Assembly: GCF_946222835.1 (NCBI RefSeq)
Contig: NZ_CAMIHD010000007.1
Location: 50,249-114,248 of the forward strand
Length of the DNA: 64,000 nucleotides
Reading direction: 5' to 3'
Source of the DNA: an uncultured Corynebacterium sp.
Lineage (GTDB): Bacteria; Actinomycetota; Actinomycetes; Mycobacteriales; Mycobacteriaceae
Of the stretch, positions 41,736 through 51,369 are shown one piece after another; position 1 is the stretch's first letter, and the number at the start of each line of letters is the position of its first letter. The notes below the pieces were generated by a model. That model was given only the letters and a program-made list of their open reading frames with translations. It made no database searches and was not told where the DNA came from. A program made the translations under genes and the position numbers.

Positions 41736-41878
41736 TGGATAAGGGGCGGTTCGTGGCCTGAAGAAAAGGTGGCGCAAAAGGGGTGTAAAGAAGATATAAA
41801 AATTGCGAGCGAGAGGCGTAAAGATAGCGCAAAGATTGCCTAGGGCAGCGGGGGTGTGGTCCTAACGTTTGTGCGTAG

Positions 41879-41927
41879 CAGGTGCTGCCTTGGTACCGGC
41901 ACCTGGCAGGCATACCTGTCAGGCATA
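41879..41927. promoter_or_regulatory. Structured kdp leader with hairpin and direct repeats
   Basis: CAGGTGC (41879-41885) pairs with GCACCTG (41899-41905). Then CAGGCATA occurs twice, at 41908-41915 and 41920-41927, 12 bases apart. They lie 30-80 bases before the first small ORF and could be a KdpE operator or an RNA control element. No known riboswitch pattern is recognised. Confidence 0.4.
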
Positions 41928-41960
41928 GGAAAGTTTCACTCGCACAAGGGGGTTTCCCAC

Positions 41961-42047
41961 ATGTTAGACATCGTGGCAATCCTGATAGCCATCCTGACGG
42001 TTGGCTGTCCCTCCGTCCTCAACGAGCTTCTGGACGGTGATGCATAA
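41961..42047 (+). CDS. Small 28-residue hydrophobic ORF at the head of the kdp operon
   Basis: MLDIVAILIAILTVGCPS then VLNELLDGDA, starting at ATG 41961 with AAGGGGG eight bases before it. The first half is a membrane-helix-like stretch. It ends two bases before the kdpF start and probably cotranslates with it. It is not KdpF itself, which follows. It may be a leader peptide or an extra small membrane subunit; I cannot say which. Confidence 0.55.
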   Translation: MLDIVAILIAILTVGCPSVLNELLDGDA

Positions 42048-42049
42048 CC

Positions 42050-42145
42050 ATGAACACCATTACAGCGGTCATTGGCCTCATCATTGTTGTGGCCCTGGTG
42101 ACCTACCTCATCATTTCCTTAGTTGATCCGGAGCGTTTCGCATGA
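42050..42145 (+). CDS. kdpF: K+-transporting ATPase small subunit KdpF
   Basis: 31 residues, one membrane helix (ITAVIGLIIVVALVTYLIIS) followed by LVDPERFA, the standard KdpF end. KdpF stabilises the KdpABC complex. Its stop overlaps the kdpA ATG (ATGA). Such short genes are often missed. Confidence 0.9.
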   Translation: MNTITAVIGLIIVVALVTYLIISLVDPERFA

Positions 42146-43857
42146 TCGCCGGCATTGGGGCGGTGTTACCGCAGTTCCTCGCCCTCGTCGTCTTGCTCGC
42201 GGCGGCATATGTTCCTTTGGGCAACTGGATCGTACGCAGCTACACCTCTGACAAGGACTGGGCGATAGAGCGTGCGGTGTATAAGGTCCTGCGCGTTGAC
42301 CCAAACCGCGGGCATAACAGCAAGAATTACAGCCGTGCATTGCTTGGTTTCAGCTTGGCATCCGTACTCGTTCTTTACGCGGTGCAGCGCCTACAAACCG
42401 TTTTGCCTAGCTTTGGCAATTCCCGCTCCGCAGCGGTGGAACCGTGGATGGCGTTCAATACGGCGGCGTCATTCGTGTCCAATACCAACTGGCAGTCCTA
42501 TTCGGGCGAAGAAACCCTGAGCAATGGTGCGCAGATGCTTGGCCTGACCGTCCAGAACTTTGCCTCCGCGGCTGTCGGCATGTGTGTGGCGGTTGCGCTC
42601 ATTCGCGGTATCGGTCACTTGGGATATAGCCGTGACAAGCTGGGCTCTGAGAGCGGACAGCACCTCATCGGAAATTTCTGGGTTGACCTCACCCGCGGTT
42701 TGGTGCGCATTCTTTTGCCGCTTTCTCTATTGATTTCCTTCGTCCTCATCTTGGGCGGAACTATGCAAACCTTCGGGTCCAACCTGGTGAGCTCCGCGGG
42801 CGTGGATATTCCGCGCGCTCCGGTGGCTAGCCAGGAGGCAATTAAACTGCTGGGAACCAATGGTGGTGGCATCTTCGGTGCCAACTCGGCGCACCCTTTT
42901 GAGAACCCCACTAGTTTTACCAACCTCGTGGAAATCTTTTCTTTGCTGGTTATCTCTTTCTGCTTTATCCGTGCCTATGGGGTAATGCTGAAATCGCAAA
43001 AACATGCCTGGACCCTGCTTGGCGTCATCGGCGGCATTTGGACCATTATGGTTGCCTTGGTGGTATGGGCACAGCACACTACCACCGGTGTGGCAGCACA
43101 GGCAGCTGGCGGCAACTTGGAGGGCATCGAACAGCGCCTAGGTATTGACGCTTCCGCACTCTTTGCGGTGTCTACTACGGGCACTTCTACCGGTGCGGTC
43201 GATTCGATGCACGATAGCTATTCACCATTGGGTGGCGGCTTGTTGATCCTCAATATGCTCCTGGGCGAAATTGCACCAGGCGGCGTGGGCACTGGCCTCT
43301 ACGGTCTGCTGATGGTGGCAATCCTCGCCGTATTTATCGGCGGCCTGCTCGTTGGGCGCACACCGGAGTTTATGGGCAATAAGGTCGGCCGCAAGGAAAT
43401 CTCCGCGGTGAGCCTGTACATCCTCACCATGCCGGTCCTCGTCCTGGTAGGCGTGGGGGCATCGGTGGCTCAGCGCAAGCTGGTAGAGCTTTCCGCGACC
43501 AACTACGGCGCGCCGGGAACCCCGGATAACGCGCACGGTCTCTCCGAGGTGCTTTATGCCTTTACCTCGGCGTCGAATAATAACGGCTCGGCCTTCGCGG
43601 GCCTGACGGTAACCGAGCCCTGGTGGCAAGTCACCCTCGGTATCGCCATGCTGCTGGGCCGCTTCCTCCCCATCGTTTTCACCCTGTACTTGGCGGGCAG
43701 CCTAGCCGGTCAACGCCGGCAGGCCACTACCGCCGGCAGCTTGCCGACGTCCGGTGTGACCTTCGCGCTGCTTACCATCGGCGTCATTGTGTTGGTCGCC
43801 GCCCTTACCTTCTTCCCCGTTCTTACCTTGGGTCCCATTTCGGAGGCACTCTCATGA
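42142..43857 (+). CDS. kdpA: K+-transporting ATPase subunit A
   Basis: 571 residues with about ten membrane helices, the potassium-channel-like subunit. The selectivity-filter region reads LLGTNGGGIFGANSAHPFENP, and other filter-type segments such as TTGTSTGAVDSMHD and TSASNNNGSAF are present. It binds K+ and passes it to KdpB. Overlaps kdpF and kdpB by four bases each. Confidence 0.97.
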   Translation: MIAGIGAVLPQFLALVVLLAAAYVPLGNWIVRSYTSDKDWAIERAVYKVLRVDPNRGHNSKNYSRALLGFSLASVLVLYAVQRLQTVLPSFGNSRSAAVEPWMAFNTAASFVSNTNWQSYSGEETLSNGAQMLGLTVQNFASAAVGMCVAVALIRGIGHLGYSRDKLGSESGQHLIGNFWVDLTRGLVRILLPLSLLISFVLILGGTMQTFGSNLVSSAGVDIPRAPVASQEAIKLLGTNGGGIFGANSAHPFENPTSFTNLVEIFSLLVISFCFIRAYGVMLKSQKHAWTLLGVIGGIWTIMVALVVWAQHTTTGVAAQAAGGNLEGIEQRLGIDASALFAVSTTGTSTGAVDSMHDSYSPLGGGLLILNMLLGEIAPGGVGTGLYGLLMVAILAVFIGGLLVGRTPEFMGNKVGRKEISAVSLYILTMPVLVLVGVGASVAQRKLVELSATNYGAPGTPDNAHGLSEVLYAFTSASNNNGSAFAGLTVTEPWWQVTLGIAMLLGRFLPIVFTLYLAGSLAGQRRQATTAGSLPTSGVTFALLTIGVIVLVAALTFFPVLTLGPISEALS

Positions 43858-45917
43858 CAACACCAACTATGACCACTGAGCAACGCACTCCTCAGCGCTC
43901 TGCCACCAAAAACAGTGGGTTGGCTGCGGCAGCGTTTAAATCGTTGCCGCACAAGATGTCCCCGCTCGCCCAAGCCCGCAACCCCGTCATGTTCGTGGTG
44001 TGGGTAGGCGCCGCGCTGACTACCCTGTGGTCCATCTTTAGCCCCAGCGTTTATGGCTGGGTGGTGACCGTATGGTTATGGTTTACCATTGCGTTCGCCG
44101 CGTTCGCTGAGGCATATGCCGAAGGCCGCGGTAAAGCCCAAGCGGATAGCTTGCGCGCCGTGCGCGATGACGCCACCGCGAACCTAGTCACCGATGGCGG
44201 CATCGAGGTTATTGCCGCTTCTGAGCTCACCAAGGGCGCTATCGTGCGCGTGGAGGCCGGAGAGACTATCCCGGGCGACGGCGACGTCATTGAAGGCGCG
44301 GCAACCGTCGATGAATCTGCCATTACCGGCGAGTCTGCTCCCGTGGTTCGCGAGGCCGGTGGAGATCGCTGTGCTGTGACCGGCGGTACCGTGGTCTTGT
44401 CTGATTCCATCCTGGTACAGATCACCTCGGAGCCGGGATCTACCTTCGTCGATACGATGATTGCCTTGGTGGAGGGAGCGGAGCGCCGCAAGACCCCGAA
44501 TGAGATCGCGCTGAGCATCCTCCTGTCTACCCTGACTATTCTCTTCCTCATTGCGGTTACCGCACTGGCCCCAATGGGGTTGTTTACCGGCGCGGAGCTC
44601 TCCCCGCTCTCGCTGGTGGCCCTGTTGGTCTGCCTCATCCCAACCACCATCGCTGCCCTGCTATCCGCGGTGGGAATCGCGGGAATGAACCGCCTCGTGC
44701 ACCACAATGTTCTGGCTACGTCCGGACGAGCGGTGGAGGCGGCGGGCGACGTAGCGACCCTACTCATGGATAAAACCGGCACCATCACCTATGGCAACCG
44801 GCAGGCCACCGGGCTTATCGTTGCGCGCGGTGTCGATGAGCAGGAAGCTGCGGAGATAGCCCGCGTTGCTTCGGTTGCCGATGAGACCCCAGAGGGTCGC
44901 TCCATCGTGTCGTGGCTGACTGAAAACTACCACCTTTCTACCGCAGCAGGAGAGGAAGAAAAGACCGCTGAGGTCATTCCATTTAGCGCTGCTACCCGGA
45001 TGTCTGGGCTTGATCTCAGAGGTCGAAAGCTGCGTAAAGGTGCCGGTGATGCTGTGCGCCGATGGGTAACTGAGGCGGGTGGCGACTGGCCGCAAGAAAT
45101 TGAAGACTCCGTGACCCAGATTGCTGAAGGTGGTGGAACCCCGCTGCCCGTTGCTGTGGAAGAATCCGATGGCACCCGCAGGGTTATTGCGGTGGTGCAG
45201 CTTAGTGACGTCGTCAAGCCGGGCATGGCGGAGCGCTTCGCCGAACTGCGCCAGATGGGCATCAAAACCATCATGGTGACCGGCGATAACCCACTGACGG
45301 CAGCGGCCATTGCGAAAGAGGCAGGCGTCGATGATTACATCGCGGAGGCCACCCCAGAAGACAAGCTGGCCAGGATTCGCGAGGAACAGGCGCATGGCCG
45401 CATGGTCGCTATGACCGGTGACGGTACCAACGATGCGCCGGCGCTGGCGCAGGCGGACGTGGGTGTGGCCATGAATACTGGTACCTCTGCAGCGAAGGAA
45501 GCCGCCAATATGGTGGACTTGGATTCTGATCCGACCAAGCTTATCGATGTCGTGCGCATTGGCAAGCAGTTGCTCATCACCCGTGGGGCGCTTACCACCT
45601 TCTCTTTGGCCAATGACTTAGCGAAGTACTTCGCCATTTTGCCGGCCCTGTTTTCTGCCCAGCTTCCGCACCTTGAGCGCCTCAACGTGATGCACCTGCA
45701 CTCGCCGCAATCCGCCATTGTGTCTGCAGTCGTATTCAACGCGCTCATCATCGTTGCTCTTATCCCATTGGCGCTCAAGGGCGTGGCCTATAAGCCGGCC
45801 TCTGCTTCGTCCCTGCTCCGCCGTAACCTGGGCATCTGGGGCCTGGGCGGCGTTATCACCCCATTCCTAGGCATCTGGCTCATTGACCAGGTAGTCAACC
45901 TGCTTCCAGGTATGTAG
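43854..45917 (+). CDS. kdpB: K+-transporting ATPase subunit B (P-type ATPase)
   Basis: 687 residues from the ATG at 43854, which overlaps the kdpA stop; the longer frame to 43623 overlaps kdpA in another frame and is not coding. P-type signatures are intact: GESAPV in the actuator domain, DKTGTIT (phosphorylated Asp) near residue 305, and GDGTNDAPALA in the hinge. It hydrolyses ATP to drive K+ uptake. The kdpC gene begins 17 bases later. Confidence 0.97.
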   Translation: MTTPTMTTEQRTPQRSATKNSGLAAAAFKSLPHKMSPLAQARNPVMFVVWVGAALTTLWSIFSPSVYGWVVTVWLWFTIAFAAFAEAYAEGRGKAQADSLRAVRDDATANLVTDGGIEVIAASELTKGAIVRVEAGETIPGDGDVIEGAATVDESAITGESAPVVREAGGDRCAVTGGTVVLSDSILVQITSEPGSTFVDTMIALVEGAERRKTPNEIALSILLSTLTILFLIAVTALAPMGLFTGAELSPLSLVALLVCLIPTTIAALLSAVGIAGMNRLVHHNVLATSGRAVEAAGDVATLLMDKTGTITYGNRQATGLIVARGVDEQEAAEIARVASVADETPEGRSIVSWLTENYHLSTAAGEEEKTAEVIPFSAATRMSGLDLRGRKLRKGAGDAVRRWVTEAGGDWPQEIEDSVTQIAEGGGTPLPVAVEESDGTRRVIAVVQLSDVVKPGMAERFAELRQMGIKTIMVTGDNPLTAAAIAKEAGVDDYIAEATPEDKLARIREEQAHGRMVAMTGDGTNDAPALAQADVGVAMNTGTSAAKEAANMVDLDSDPTKLIDVVRIGKQLLITRGALTTFSLANDLAKYFAILPALFSAQLPHLERLNVMHLHSPQSAIVSAVVFNALIIVALIPLALKGVAYKPASASSLLRRNLGIWGLGGVITPFLGIWLIDQVVNLLPGM

Positions 45918-45934
45918 AAAAAGAAGGACCAAAA

Positions 45935-46486
45935 ATGCGTGTCTATTTTCGTAACCTCGCCGCTGGATTCGTAGCCGTACTATTGTGCGTTGTCGCACTA
46001 GGAATGATCTATCCCGCTGCCGTGTGGGGAATCTCCCGCATCAAGCCGGACTCCGCCGAGGGCAACCTCATTTACCAAGGTGAGTGCCTAGCTGGCTCGA
46101 CCCAGCTGCAAGATGGCCAGACCGAAGGCCCGTACTTCTTCCCCCGTTCCGAAGGTATGAGCAATTACGGCGCTAGTAGCTCCGAGCTAGAAAAAGCCGT
46201 GCAGGAGCGGCGCGGGGACATCGCCAAGCGTGAAGGCGCCGCCCCAGAAGATGTTCCCACCGATGCGGTAACCGGTTCCGGCTCTGGTGTCGACTCTGGC
46301 ATTAGCCCTGCGTACGCTGAACTACAGGCTCCGCGTGTCGCACGAGAGCAGGGGATGAGCACCGAAGAAGTGCGAAGCCTCATCGAGGACAACACGGAGC
46401 ATGCCAGCCTCGGGTTCCTGGGCGAAGACGCAGTTAACGTCACTACTCTCAACCGAGCGCTGCCCAATCCCCCGTCCTGCTCATAA
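45935..46486 (+). CDS. kdpC: K+-transporting ATPase subunit C
   Basis: 183 residues with one N-terminal membrane helix (FVAVLLCVVALGMIYPAAVW) and a periplasm-side domain. The conserved YFFPRSEGMSNYGASSSELEK and ISPAYAELQAPRVAREQG segments match KdpC, which supports assembly and K+ affinity. AAGAAGGA precedes the ATG. The kdpD gene follows after 12 bases. Confidence 0.96.
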   Translation: MRVYFRNLAAGFVAVLLCVVALGMIYPAAVWGISRIKPDSAEGNLIYQGECLAGSTQLQDGQTEGPYFFPRSEGMSNYGASSSELEKAVQERRGDIAKREGAAPEDVPTDAVTGSGSGVDSGISPAYAELQAPRVAREQGMSTEEVRSLIEDNTEHASLGFLGEDAVNVTTLNRALPNPPSCS

Positions 46487-46498
46487 GATGAGTGCCAT

Positions 46499-49093
46499 AT
46501 GAACGACAAGAAAGTTCCGGCGCGCACCAAGCGTGGCGCTTTGAAGATCTACCTCGGCGCGGCGCCTGGGTCTGGTAAGACCTGTGCAATGCTCAACGAG
46601 GCGCACGGCCTTGTGCTGGCCGGCCGCGATGTGGTCATTGGCATCGTGGAAGATCATGGGCGCGAATTCACTCGGGCGCTGTGTGATGGCCTTGAGACCA
46701 TCCCGCGGCGCTACGCCGCCGGGCTATCCACCGGAGAACTCGATACTGCAGCCATCATCTCGCGCCAGCCGGAAACCGTTCTGGTCGATGAATTTGCCCA
46801 TTCCAATCCGCGCGGTGAGGAACACGCTAAGCGCTGGGAGGACGTAGAGGAACTCCTAGCCGCAGGAATCGATGTGATTTCTACCCTGAACATCCAGCAC
46901 CTTGAAAGCCTCAATGACGTAATAAAGCAGATCACCGGTATTTCCCCGCAGGAGACGGTGCCAGACGAGGTGGTGCGTGCGGCGAATGAGATCGAGTTGG
47001 TGGATGTATCCCCGCAGCTCTTGCGCACCCGCTTGAGGGATGGCCAAGTCTATAAAGAAGCGCGCATTGCCCCAGCCTTGAATAATTATTTTAGGGTGGG
47101 GAATCTGACTGCACTGCGGGAGCTTGCCCTGTTGTGGTTGGCGGACCAGGTTGATGAGGCTCTCGCATCCTACCGTTCTGAACAAGACATTACTGATACC
47201 TGGGAGGCGCGGGAACGGGTGGTTGTGGCCATTCAGAACGTCGCGCATGCAGAACTGCTCATTCGCCGCGGGCGCCGCATCGCGTCCAAATCCTCAGCCG
47301 AGCTACATGTAGTCCACGTAATTTTTGGGGACTCCTTTTCTTCCGGTGAATCTTCCGTTGCAGGTTCCGCTCAACAACTGGCCAAATTACAATCCTTGGC
47401 TCAGGACGTGGGGGCCCGTTTGCATCAGGTCACCGGTGACTCGGTGCCAGAAGCGCTGCTTAATTTTGCCCGCAGCGTCAACGCCACCCAGTTGGTCCTG
47501 GGGGTTTCACCACGGCGTCGCTTAGGCCTGCACTGGCGCGGCACCGTTGCTGAGGCCGTGTTGCGGGATTCAGGCAAGATTGACTGCCACATTGTTAATC
47601 TTCCGTCCGATAAACCCTCGCCTCTTTCACCACTGCTGCGACCATTGCATTCCCTTCCGCGCCGGGTGGTGTCTTGGGTAGGCGCAGCTGTCGCTTTCAT
47701 CGCCTTGACCGCACTGTTGCAAGGCATCGACGGCTCAGCATTGGGAACAGGCACGTGTTCTGCTTTTTACTTTGCGCTGATCCTCCTCGTGAGTATGCTC
47801 GCTGGCCTGTGGCCGGCGGTAATTATTGCGTTTGCCTCGGGCTTGGCGGTCAATTGGTTCTTTACCGAGCCCCTGTACACGTTCGATATTGCTGAGCCAG
47901 CTAACGCTGTCATCCTCGTGGTCATGGTAGCCATTGCCCTGGCCGTGGGTTTACAAGTGCGGCGCACCAAAATAGAGCACCATAATGCGGCCATTGCCAC
48001 GCGCGATGCTGAGCTCTTGACGGTCTTTTCCCGCGCCGCCCTCAACCGCCGTGCGGACGGATCTCCCATCGACGCAGTGCTTCGCAAGGTGGGGGAGACC
48101 TTCGGCTGCCATAAGGCTGTGCTTCTTGATGCCTCCGGGGACGCACTTTCTACCTGGCACGCTTCGGCGGCCTCGCCCCGGCAGAGTAAACACCTGCATA
48201 TCCCCGCTAAGACCCATAAACGTGAGGTAGAAACGTTGGTTTCCAGCGAGGACACTACGGTCCAGATCGTGATGGAGGGCCCAGCGTTGTCCGCTCGCGA
48301 CCGTGCTTTGGTGGCGGTTGTGGCAGGTTACTTAGCCGGCATCGTGCGCCGCGACAAGCTTTCGGCTGAAGCCGCACGTGCCGATGCCATTGCTGCCGCT
48401 GATGAATTGCGTCGTGCGCTGCTATCGAGCGTGAGCCACGATCTGCGCACGCCCCTAGCAACGGCCAAGCTGGCTGTGTCCTCTTTGCGGAATTCCGAAA
48501 TCGAATTCAGTCCAGAGGATCAAGAAATACTGCTGGCGGAAACCGCAGCTAGCATCGATCAACTCACGCTGCTCGTGACCAACCTATTGGATCACTCGCG
48601 TTTGAGTGCAGGAGCGGTAACTGCACGCCGGGATACTGTGGAGTTATACGAGGTAGCCAATCGGGCTATTGCTTCCTGTGCCTTTGGACATAGCAAGGAC
48701 CAACTTGGTCGCATTCATATTGGTTCTGGACTCCGTGGCCGCACCTGTTGCGCGGATAGCGTTTTGCTGGAACGCGTGCTGGCGAACCTATTCGATAACG
48801 CTTTGCGCTATGCGCCGAGCGGACCAGTCAACGTTGATGCGCAGGTTATAGATGAGCGCGTGGAGCTGAGTGTGAGCGATGACGGGCCGGGAATTTCACC
48901 AGAAAAGCAGCAGGAGCTTTTCCAAGCTTTTCAGCGCTTGGGCGATACCAGCAATGACAACGGGGTGGGTTTAGGACTCTCCGTTGTACGCGGATTTGTG
49001 GAGGCCATGGACGGTACTATCACTGTAGAGGCCACTCCAGGAGCGACCTTTATCCTGAGTTTCCCGCTGCGGGAGGAGAAAAGCCATGACTGA
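46499..49093 (+). CDS. kdpD: Sensor histidine kinase KdpD
   Basis: 864 residues. The N-terminal KdpD domain has Walker A GAAPGSGKT (20-28) and VLVDEFAHSNPRG; a USP-like domain follows (VLGVSPRRRLGLHWRGT). Four clustered membrane helices lie about 385-490, then a GAF-like domain, the phosphoacceptor SVSHDLRTPLA (around residue 640) and an HATPase domain (NLFDNALRYAP, DDGPGIS, GLGLSVV). It senses low K+ or salt stress and phosphorylates KdpE. The end overlaps kdpE by eight bases. Confidence 0.96.
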   Translation: MNDKKVPARTKRGALKIYLGAAPGSGKTCAMLNEAHGLVLAGRDVVIGIVEDHGREFTRALCDGLETIPRRYAAGLSTGELDTAAIISRQPETVLVDEFAHSNPRGEEHAKRWEDVEELLAAGIDVISTLNIQHLESLNDVIKQITGISPQETVPDEVVRAANEIELVDVSPQLLRTRLRDGQVYKEARIAPALNNYFRVGNLTALRELALLWLADQVDEALASYRSEQDITDTWEARERVVVAIQNVAHAELLIRRGRRIASKSSAELHVVHVIFGDSFSSGESSVAGSAQQLAKLQSLAQDVGARLHQVTGDSVPEALLNFARSVNATQLVLGVSPRRRLGLHWRGTVAEAVLRDSGKIDCHIVNLPSDKPSPLSPLLRPLHSLPRRVVSWVGAAVAFIALTALLQGIDGSALGTGTCSAFYFALILLVSMLAGLWPAVIIAFASGLAVNWFFTEPLYTFDIAEPANAVILVVMVAIALAVGLQVRRTKIEHHNAAIATRDAELLTVFSRAALNRRADGSPIDAVLRKVGETFGCHKAVLLDASGDALSTWHASAASPRQSKHLHIPAKTHKREVETLVSSEDTTVQIVMEGPALSARDRALVAVVAGYLAGIVRRDKLSAEAARADAIAAADELRRALLSSVSHDLRTPLATAKLAVSSLRNSEIEFSPEDQEILLAETAASIDQLTLLVTNLLDHSRLSAGAVTARRDTVELYEVANRAIASCAFGHSKDQLGRIHIGSGLRGRTCCADSVLLERVLANLFDNALRYAPSGPVNVDAQVIDERVELSVSDDGPGISPEKQQELFQAFQRLGDTSNDNGVGLGLSVVRGFVEAMDGTITVEATPGATFILSFPLREEKSHD

Positions 49094-49805
49094 TAAGAAG
49101 GCCACGATTGTCATTGTGGATGATGATCCGCGTTTGCTCACCACCTTGAGCATTAATTTTAAAGCGCGTGGGTATGAGGTGTATTCAGCCAGCACTGGGG
49201 CGGAGGGTCTGCAGGTGGTCTCCCAGCATCAGCCCGATGTGGTGATTTTGGATATGGGTCTGCCGGATATGGATGGGCGGGAGGTCCTCGATGGGATTCG
49301 AGGGTGGTCAGCAATTCCCGTTCTGATTCTTACGGCCCGGTCCGATCCCCTATTTAGTGCCTCGGCCCTAGATCGCGGTGCTGATGATTATGTGACCAAA
49401 CCCTTTTCTATGGAAGAGCTCTTGGCCCGCGTGCGCGTGGCTTTGCGGCATGGCAGTCCCCAGCATCCATCTGCCCAGCGGGAAGCCACGATGGTGCGGG
49501 CGGGCGATGTGCTGATCGACGTCCCTCGACACTCCATCACCAAGGCAGGAAAGCCCCTTCACCTGACTCCCACTGAGTGGGGCGTGCTTACAACGCTGCT
49601 GCGTGCCCACGGCGGTTTGGTGCGCAAAGAAGACCTCCTCGCAGAGATTTGGGGCCCGGGATTCGAAGGGCAAAGCCACTACCTGCGCATCTATACCTCG
49701 CAGCTGCGCCGCAAACTGGAAACCGATCCCTCTGATCCCCAATATCTGCTTACTGAACCCGGGTTGGGATACCGCTTCATTACCTCTCCAGGAGTACAGG
49801 TTTAG
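49086..49805 (+). CDS. kdpE: Response regulator KdpE
   Basis: 239 residues: a receiver domain with the phosphorylated Asp at D56, acidic DDD at 12-14 and K105, then an OmpR/PhoB winged-helix domain ending GLGYRFI. It should activate kdpFABC under K+ limitation. The eight-base overlap with kdpD points to translational coupling. The likely operator region is the leader at 41.9 kb. Confidence 0.95.
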   Translation: MTDKKATIVIVDDDPRLLTTLSINFKARGYEVYSASTGAEGLQVVSQHQPDVVILDMGLPDMDGREVLDGIRGWSAIPVLILTARSDPLFSASALDRGADDYVTKPFSMEELLARVRVALRHGSPQHPSAQREATMVRAGDVLIDVPRHSITKAGKPLHLTPTEWGVLTTLLRAHGGLVRKEDLLAEIWGPGFEGQSHYLRIYTSQLRRKLETDPSDPQYLLTEPGLGYRFITSPGVQV

Positions 49806-49892
49806 GCATCCTTCAACTTTCCTGCGCCTTGTGCTGATAATGAAATGCGCGGACCGCTGCCGCGCTGCGAAGTCCCCGCTACACTCGCGCTT

Positions 49893-51296
49893 ATGTCCGA
49901 TCTGCAGCATGTCCACTCCGTTGATGAGGCGGTAAACCGCCTGATCGAGATTTACGAGAATTCCTGCGAGCTTGCGCGCAAGACTTTGGAATCAGGAAAC
50001 CTTGATGACTATCGCTACGTGGTTTATCCCAAGGTCACGGTGGATATCCGCAAATGGCAGCCGATCGATCGTTCCGAGCCGTTTGGCTACGTCAACGAGG
50101 CCGGTAAGTACTCGGCGGTAATTTCCAAGCCGCACATTATTCGGGATTACCTGCACGAGCAGTTGACCCGCCTAGCGGGCAACTATCCGTGCGATATTTT
50201 CGTCGGCCAATCCGACCAGCGCATTCCACCGGAGTACATCAAGGACACAAGGAAAGCCCCGCAGGAACGCGGGCCTATTCCGCGTCCGACGCTGGATGAG
50301 GTCAATGATGCAATCATTGATGGCGAATGGGATGCCTTCCACGGTGCGGAAAAGCCGCTTTTTCATTTTGGCGCCCAGCGCTTTGATATCGCGTGTGCAC
50401 GCATTGAGCATTACACCGGCATCGAGGTCGATACGGTGCAGAAATACATTTTGTTTACTAACTACGCGATGCACACCACCGAGTTTGTGAAATTCGGTTT
50501 GCGCGAGTTGACCAGGGAAGACTCGCGTTATACCGCCTTGGTGCTGCCCAATGGCGAGACCATCCATCCCAATGATGCGGTGGATCTTGATGTGGACGGT
50601 TTAACCTTGACTTCCCGGTACCAGATGCCGCGCTTTGACCTGATTACTGCCGGTGGCGATGGCATCACGATGATCAATATCGGCGTAGGCCCCTCGAATG
50701 CCAAGACCATTACGGATTGCTTGGCGGTGCTGCGGCCGGAGGCCTGGATCATGATCGGCCACTGCGCCGGCATGGACGGCCGCATGCGCATCGGGGACCT
50801 CATTTTGGGCAATGCCTATCAGCGCAATGACCACATCTTGGACCAAAAGGTCGCGGCGACCTCTCCCATCCCGGCGATTCCGGAGGTGCAGCGCATGCTT
50901 GAGTCCGCGGTGAAGGCGGTATACGGCGACGATAACTCGCTCATGCGAACCGGTACGGTGCTCTCCACCGATGATCGCAATTGGGAGTGGCGCACTAACC
51001 GGGATCTGTGGGAGTGGCTGCGTACCTCCACCGCGGTGGCTGTAGATATGGAATCGTGCACGCTCGCGGCCAATGGCTATCGCTACCGCGTTCCCTACGG
51101 CACACTCCTTTCGGTCTCTGACCTGCCATTGCATGCGGTGCCGAAGCTGCCGGCCCAGGCGCAGGCCTTCTACTCCAACTCGAAGGAAGCTCACGTAATG
51201 TGCGCGGTGCGTGCGATGGAGCATCTAGCCGAAAATCCGGAGCGCCTGCGCACGCGCAAGCTGCGCCGGACTTTGGGCGAGGTTCCATTCCGGTAG
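49893..51296 (+). CDS. amn: AMP nucleosidase
   Basis: 467 residues from the ATG at 49893 (MSDLQHVHSVDEAV). The N-terminal Amn-specific domain includes VYPKVTVDIRKWQPIDRSEP and SKPHIIRDYL; the C-terminal nucleoside-phosphorylase-like domain contains GPSNAKTITDCLAVLRPEAW, MIGHCAGMD and the late VDMES. It splits AMP into adenine and ribose 5-phosphate. Length is close to the E. coli enzyme. A purine phosphoribosyltransferase follows, consistent with purine salvage. Confidence 0.93.
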   Translation: MSDLQHVHSVDEAVNRLIEIYENSCELARKTLESGNLDDYRYVVYPKVTVDIRKWQPIDRSEPFGYVNEAGKYSAVISKPHIIRDYLHEQLTRLAGNYPCDIFVGQSDQRIPPEYIKDTRKAPQERGPIPRPTLDEVNDAIIDGEWDAFHGAEKPLFHFGAQRFDIACARIEHYTGIEVDTVQKYILFTNYAMHTTEFVKFGLRELTREDSRYTALVLPNGETIHPNDAVDLDVDGLTLTSRYQMPRFDLITAGGDGITMINIGVGPSNAKTITDCLAVLRPEAWIMIGHCAGMDGRMRIGDLILGNAYQRNDHILDQKVAATSPIPAIPEVQRMLESAVKAVYGDDNSLMRTGTVLSTDDRNWEWRTNRDLWEWLRTSTAVAVDMESCTLAANGYRYRVPYGTLLSVSDLPLHAVPKLPAQAQAFYSNSKEAHVMCAVRAMEHLAENPERLRTRKLRRTLGEVPFR

Positions 51297-51369
51297 GTGC
51301 CTTTTCTTTGGCAGGCAATGCTCGTTAAACTACAAAGAAATCCCATGACGCAAAAGGAGCCACACAATC

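Noticed and set aside
41734..41742. A fifth perfect DnaA box before kdp
   Set aside because: A single copy is expected by chance in this length, and no neighbours support it.
41622..41843. 73-codon frame across the candidate small RNA
   Set aside because: Runs through the strong terminator hairpin and has no ribosome site.
43623..43853. N-terminal extension of kdpB
   Set aside because: It overlaps kdpA in another frame, is low-quality sequence, and the ATG at 43854 overlaps the kdpA stop as expected.
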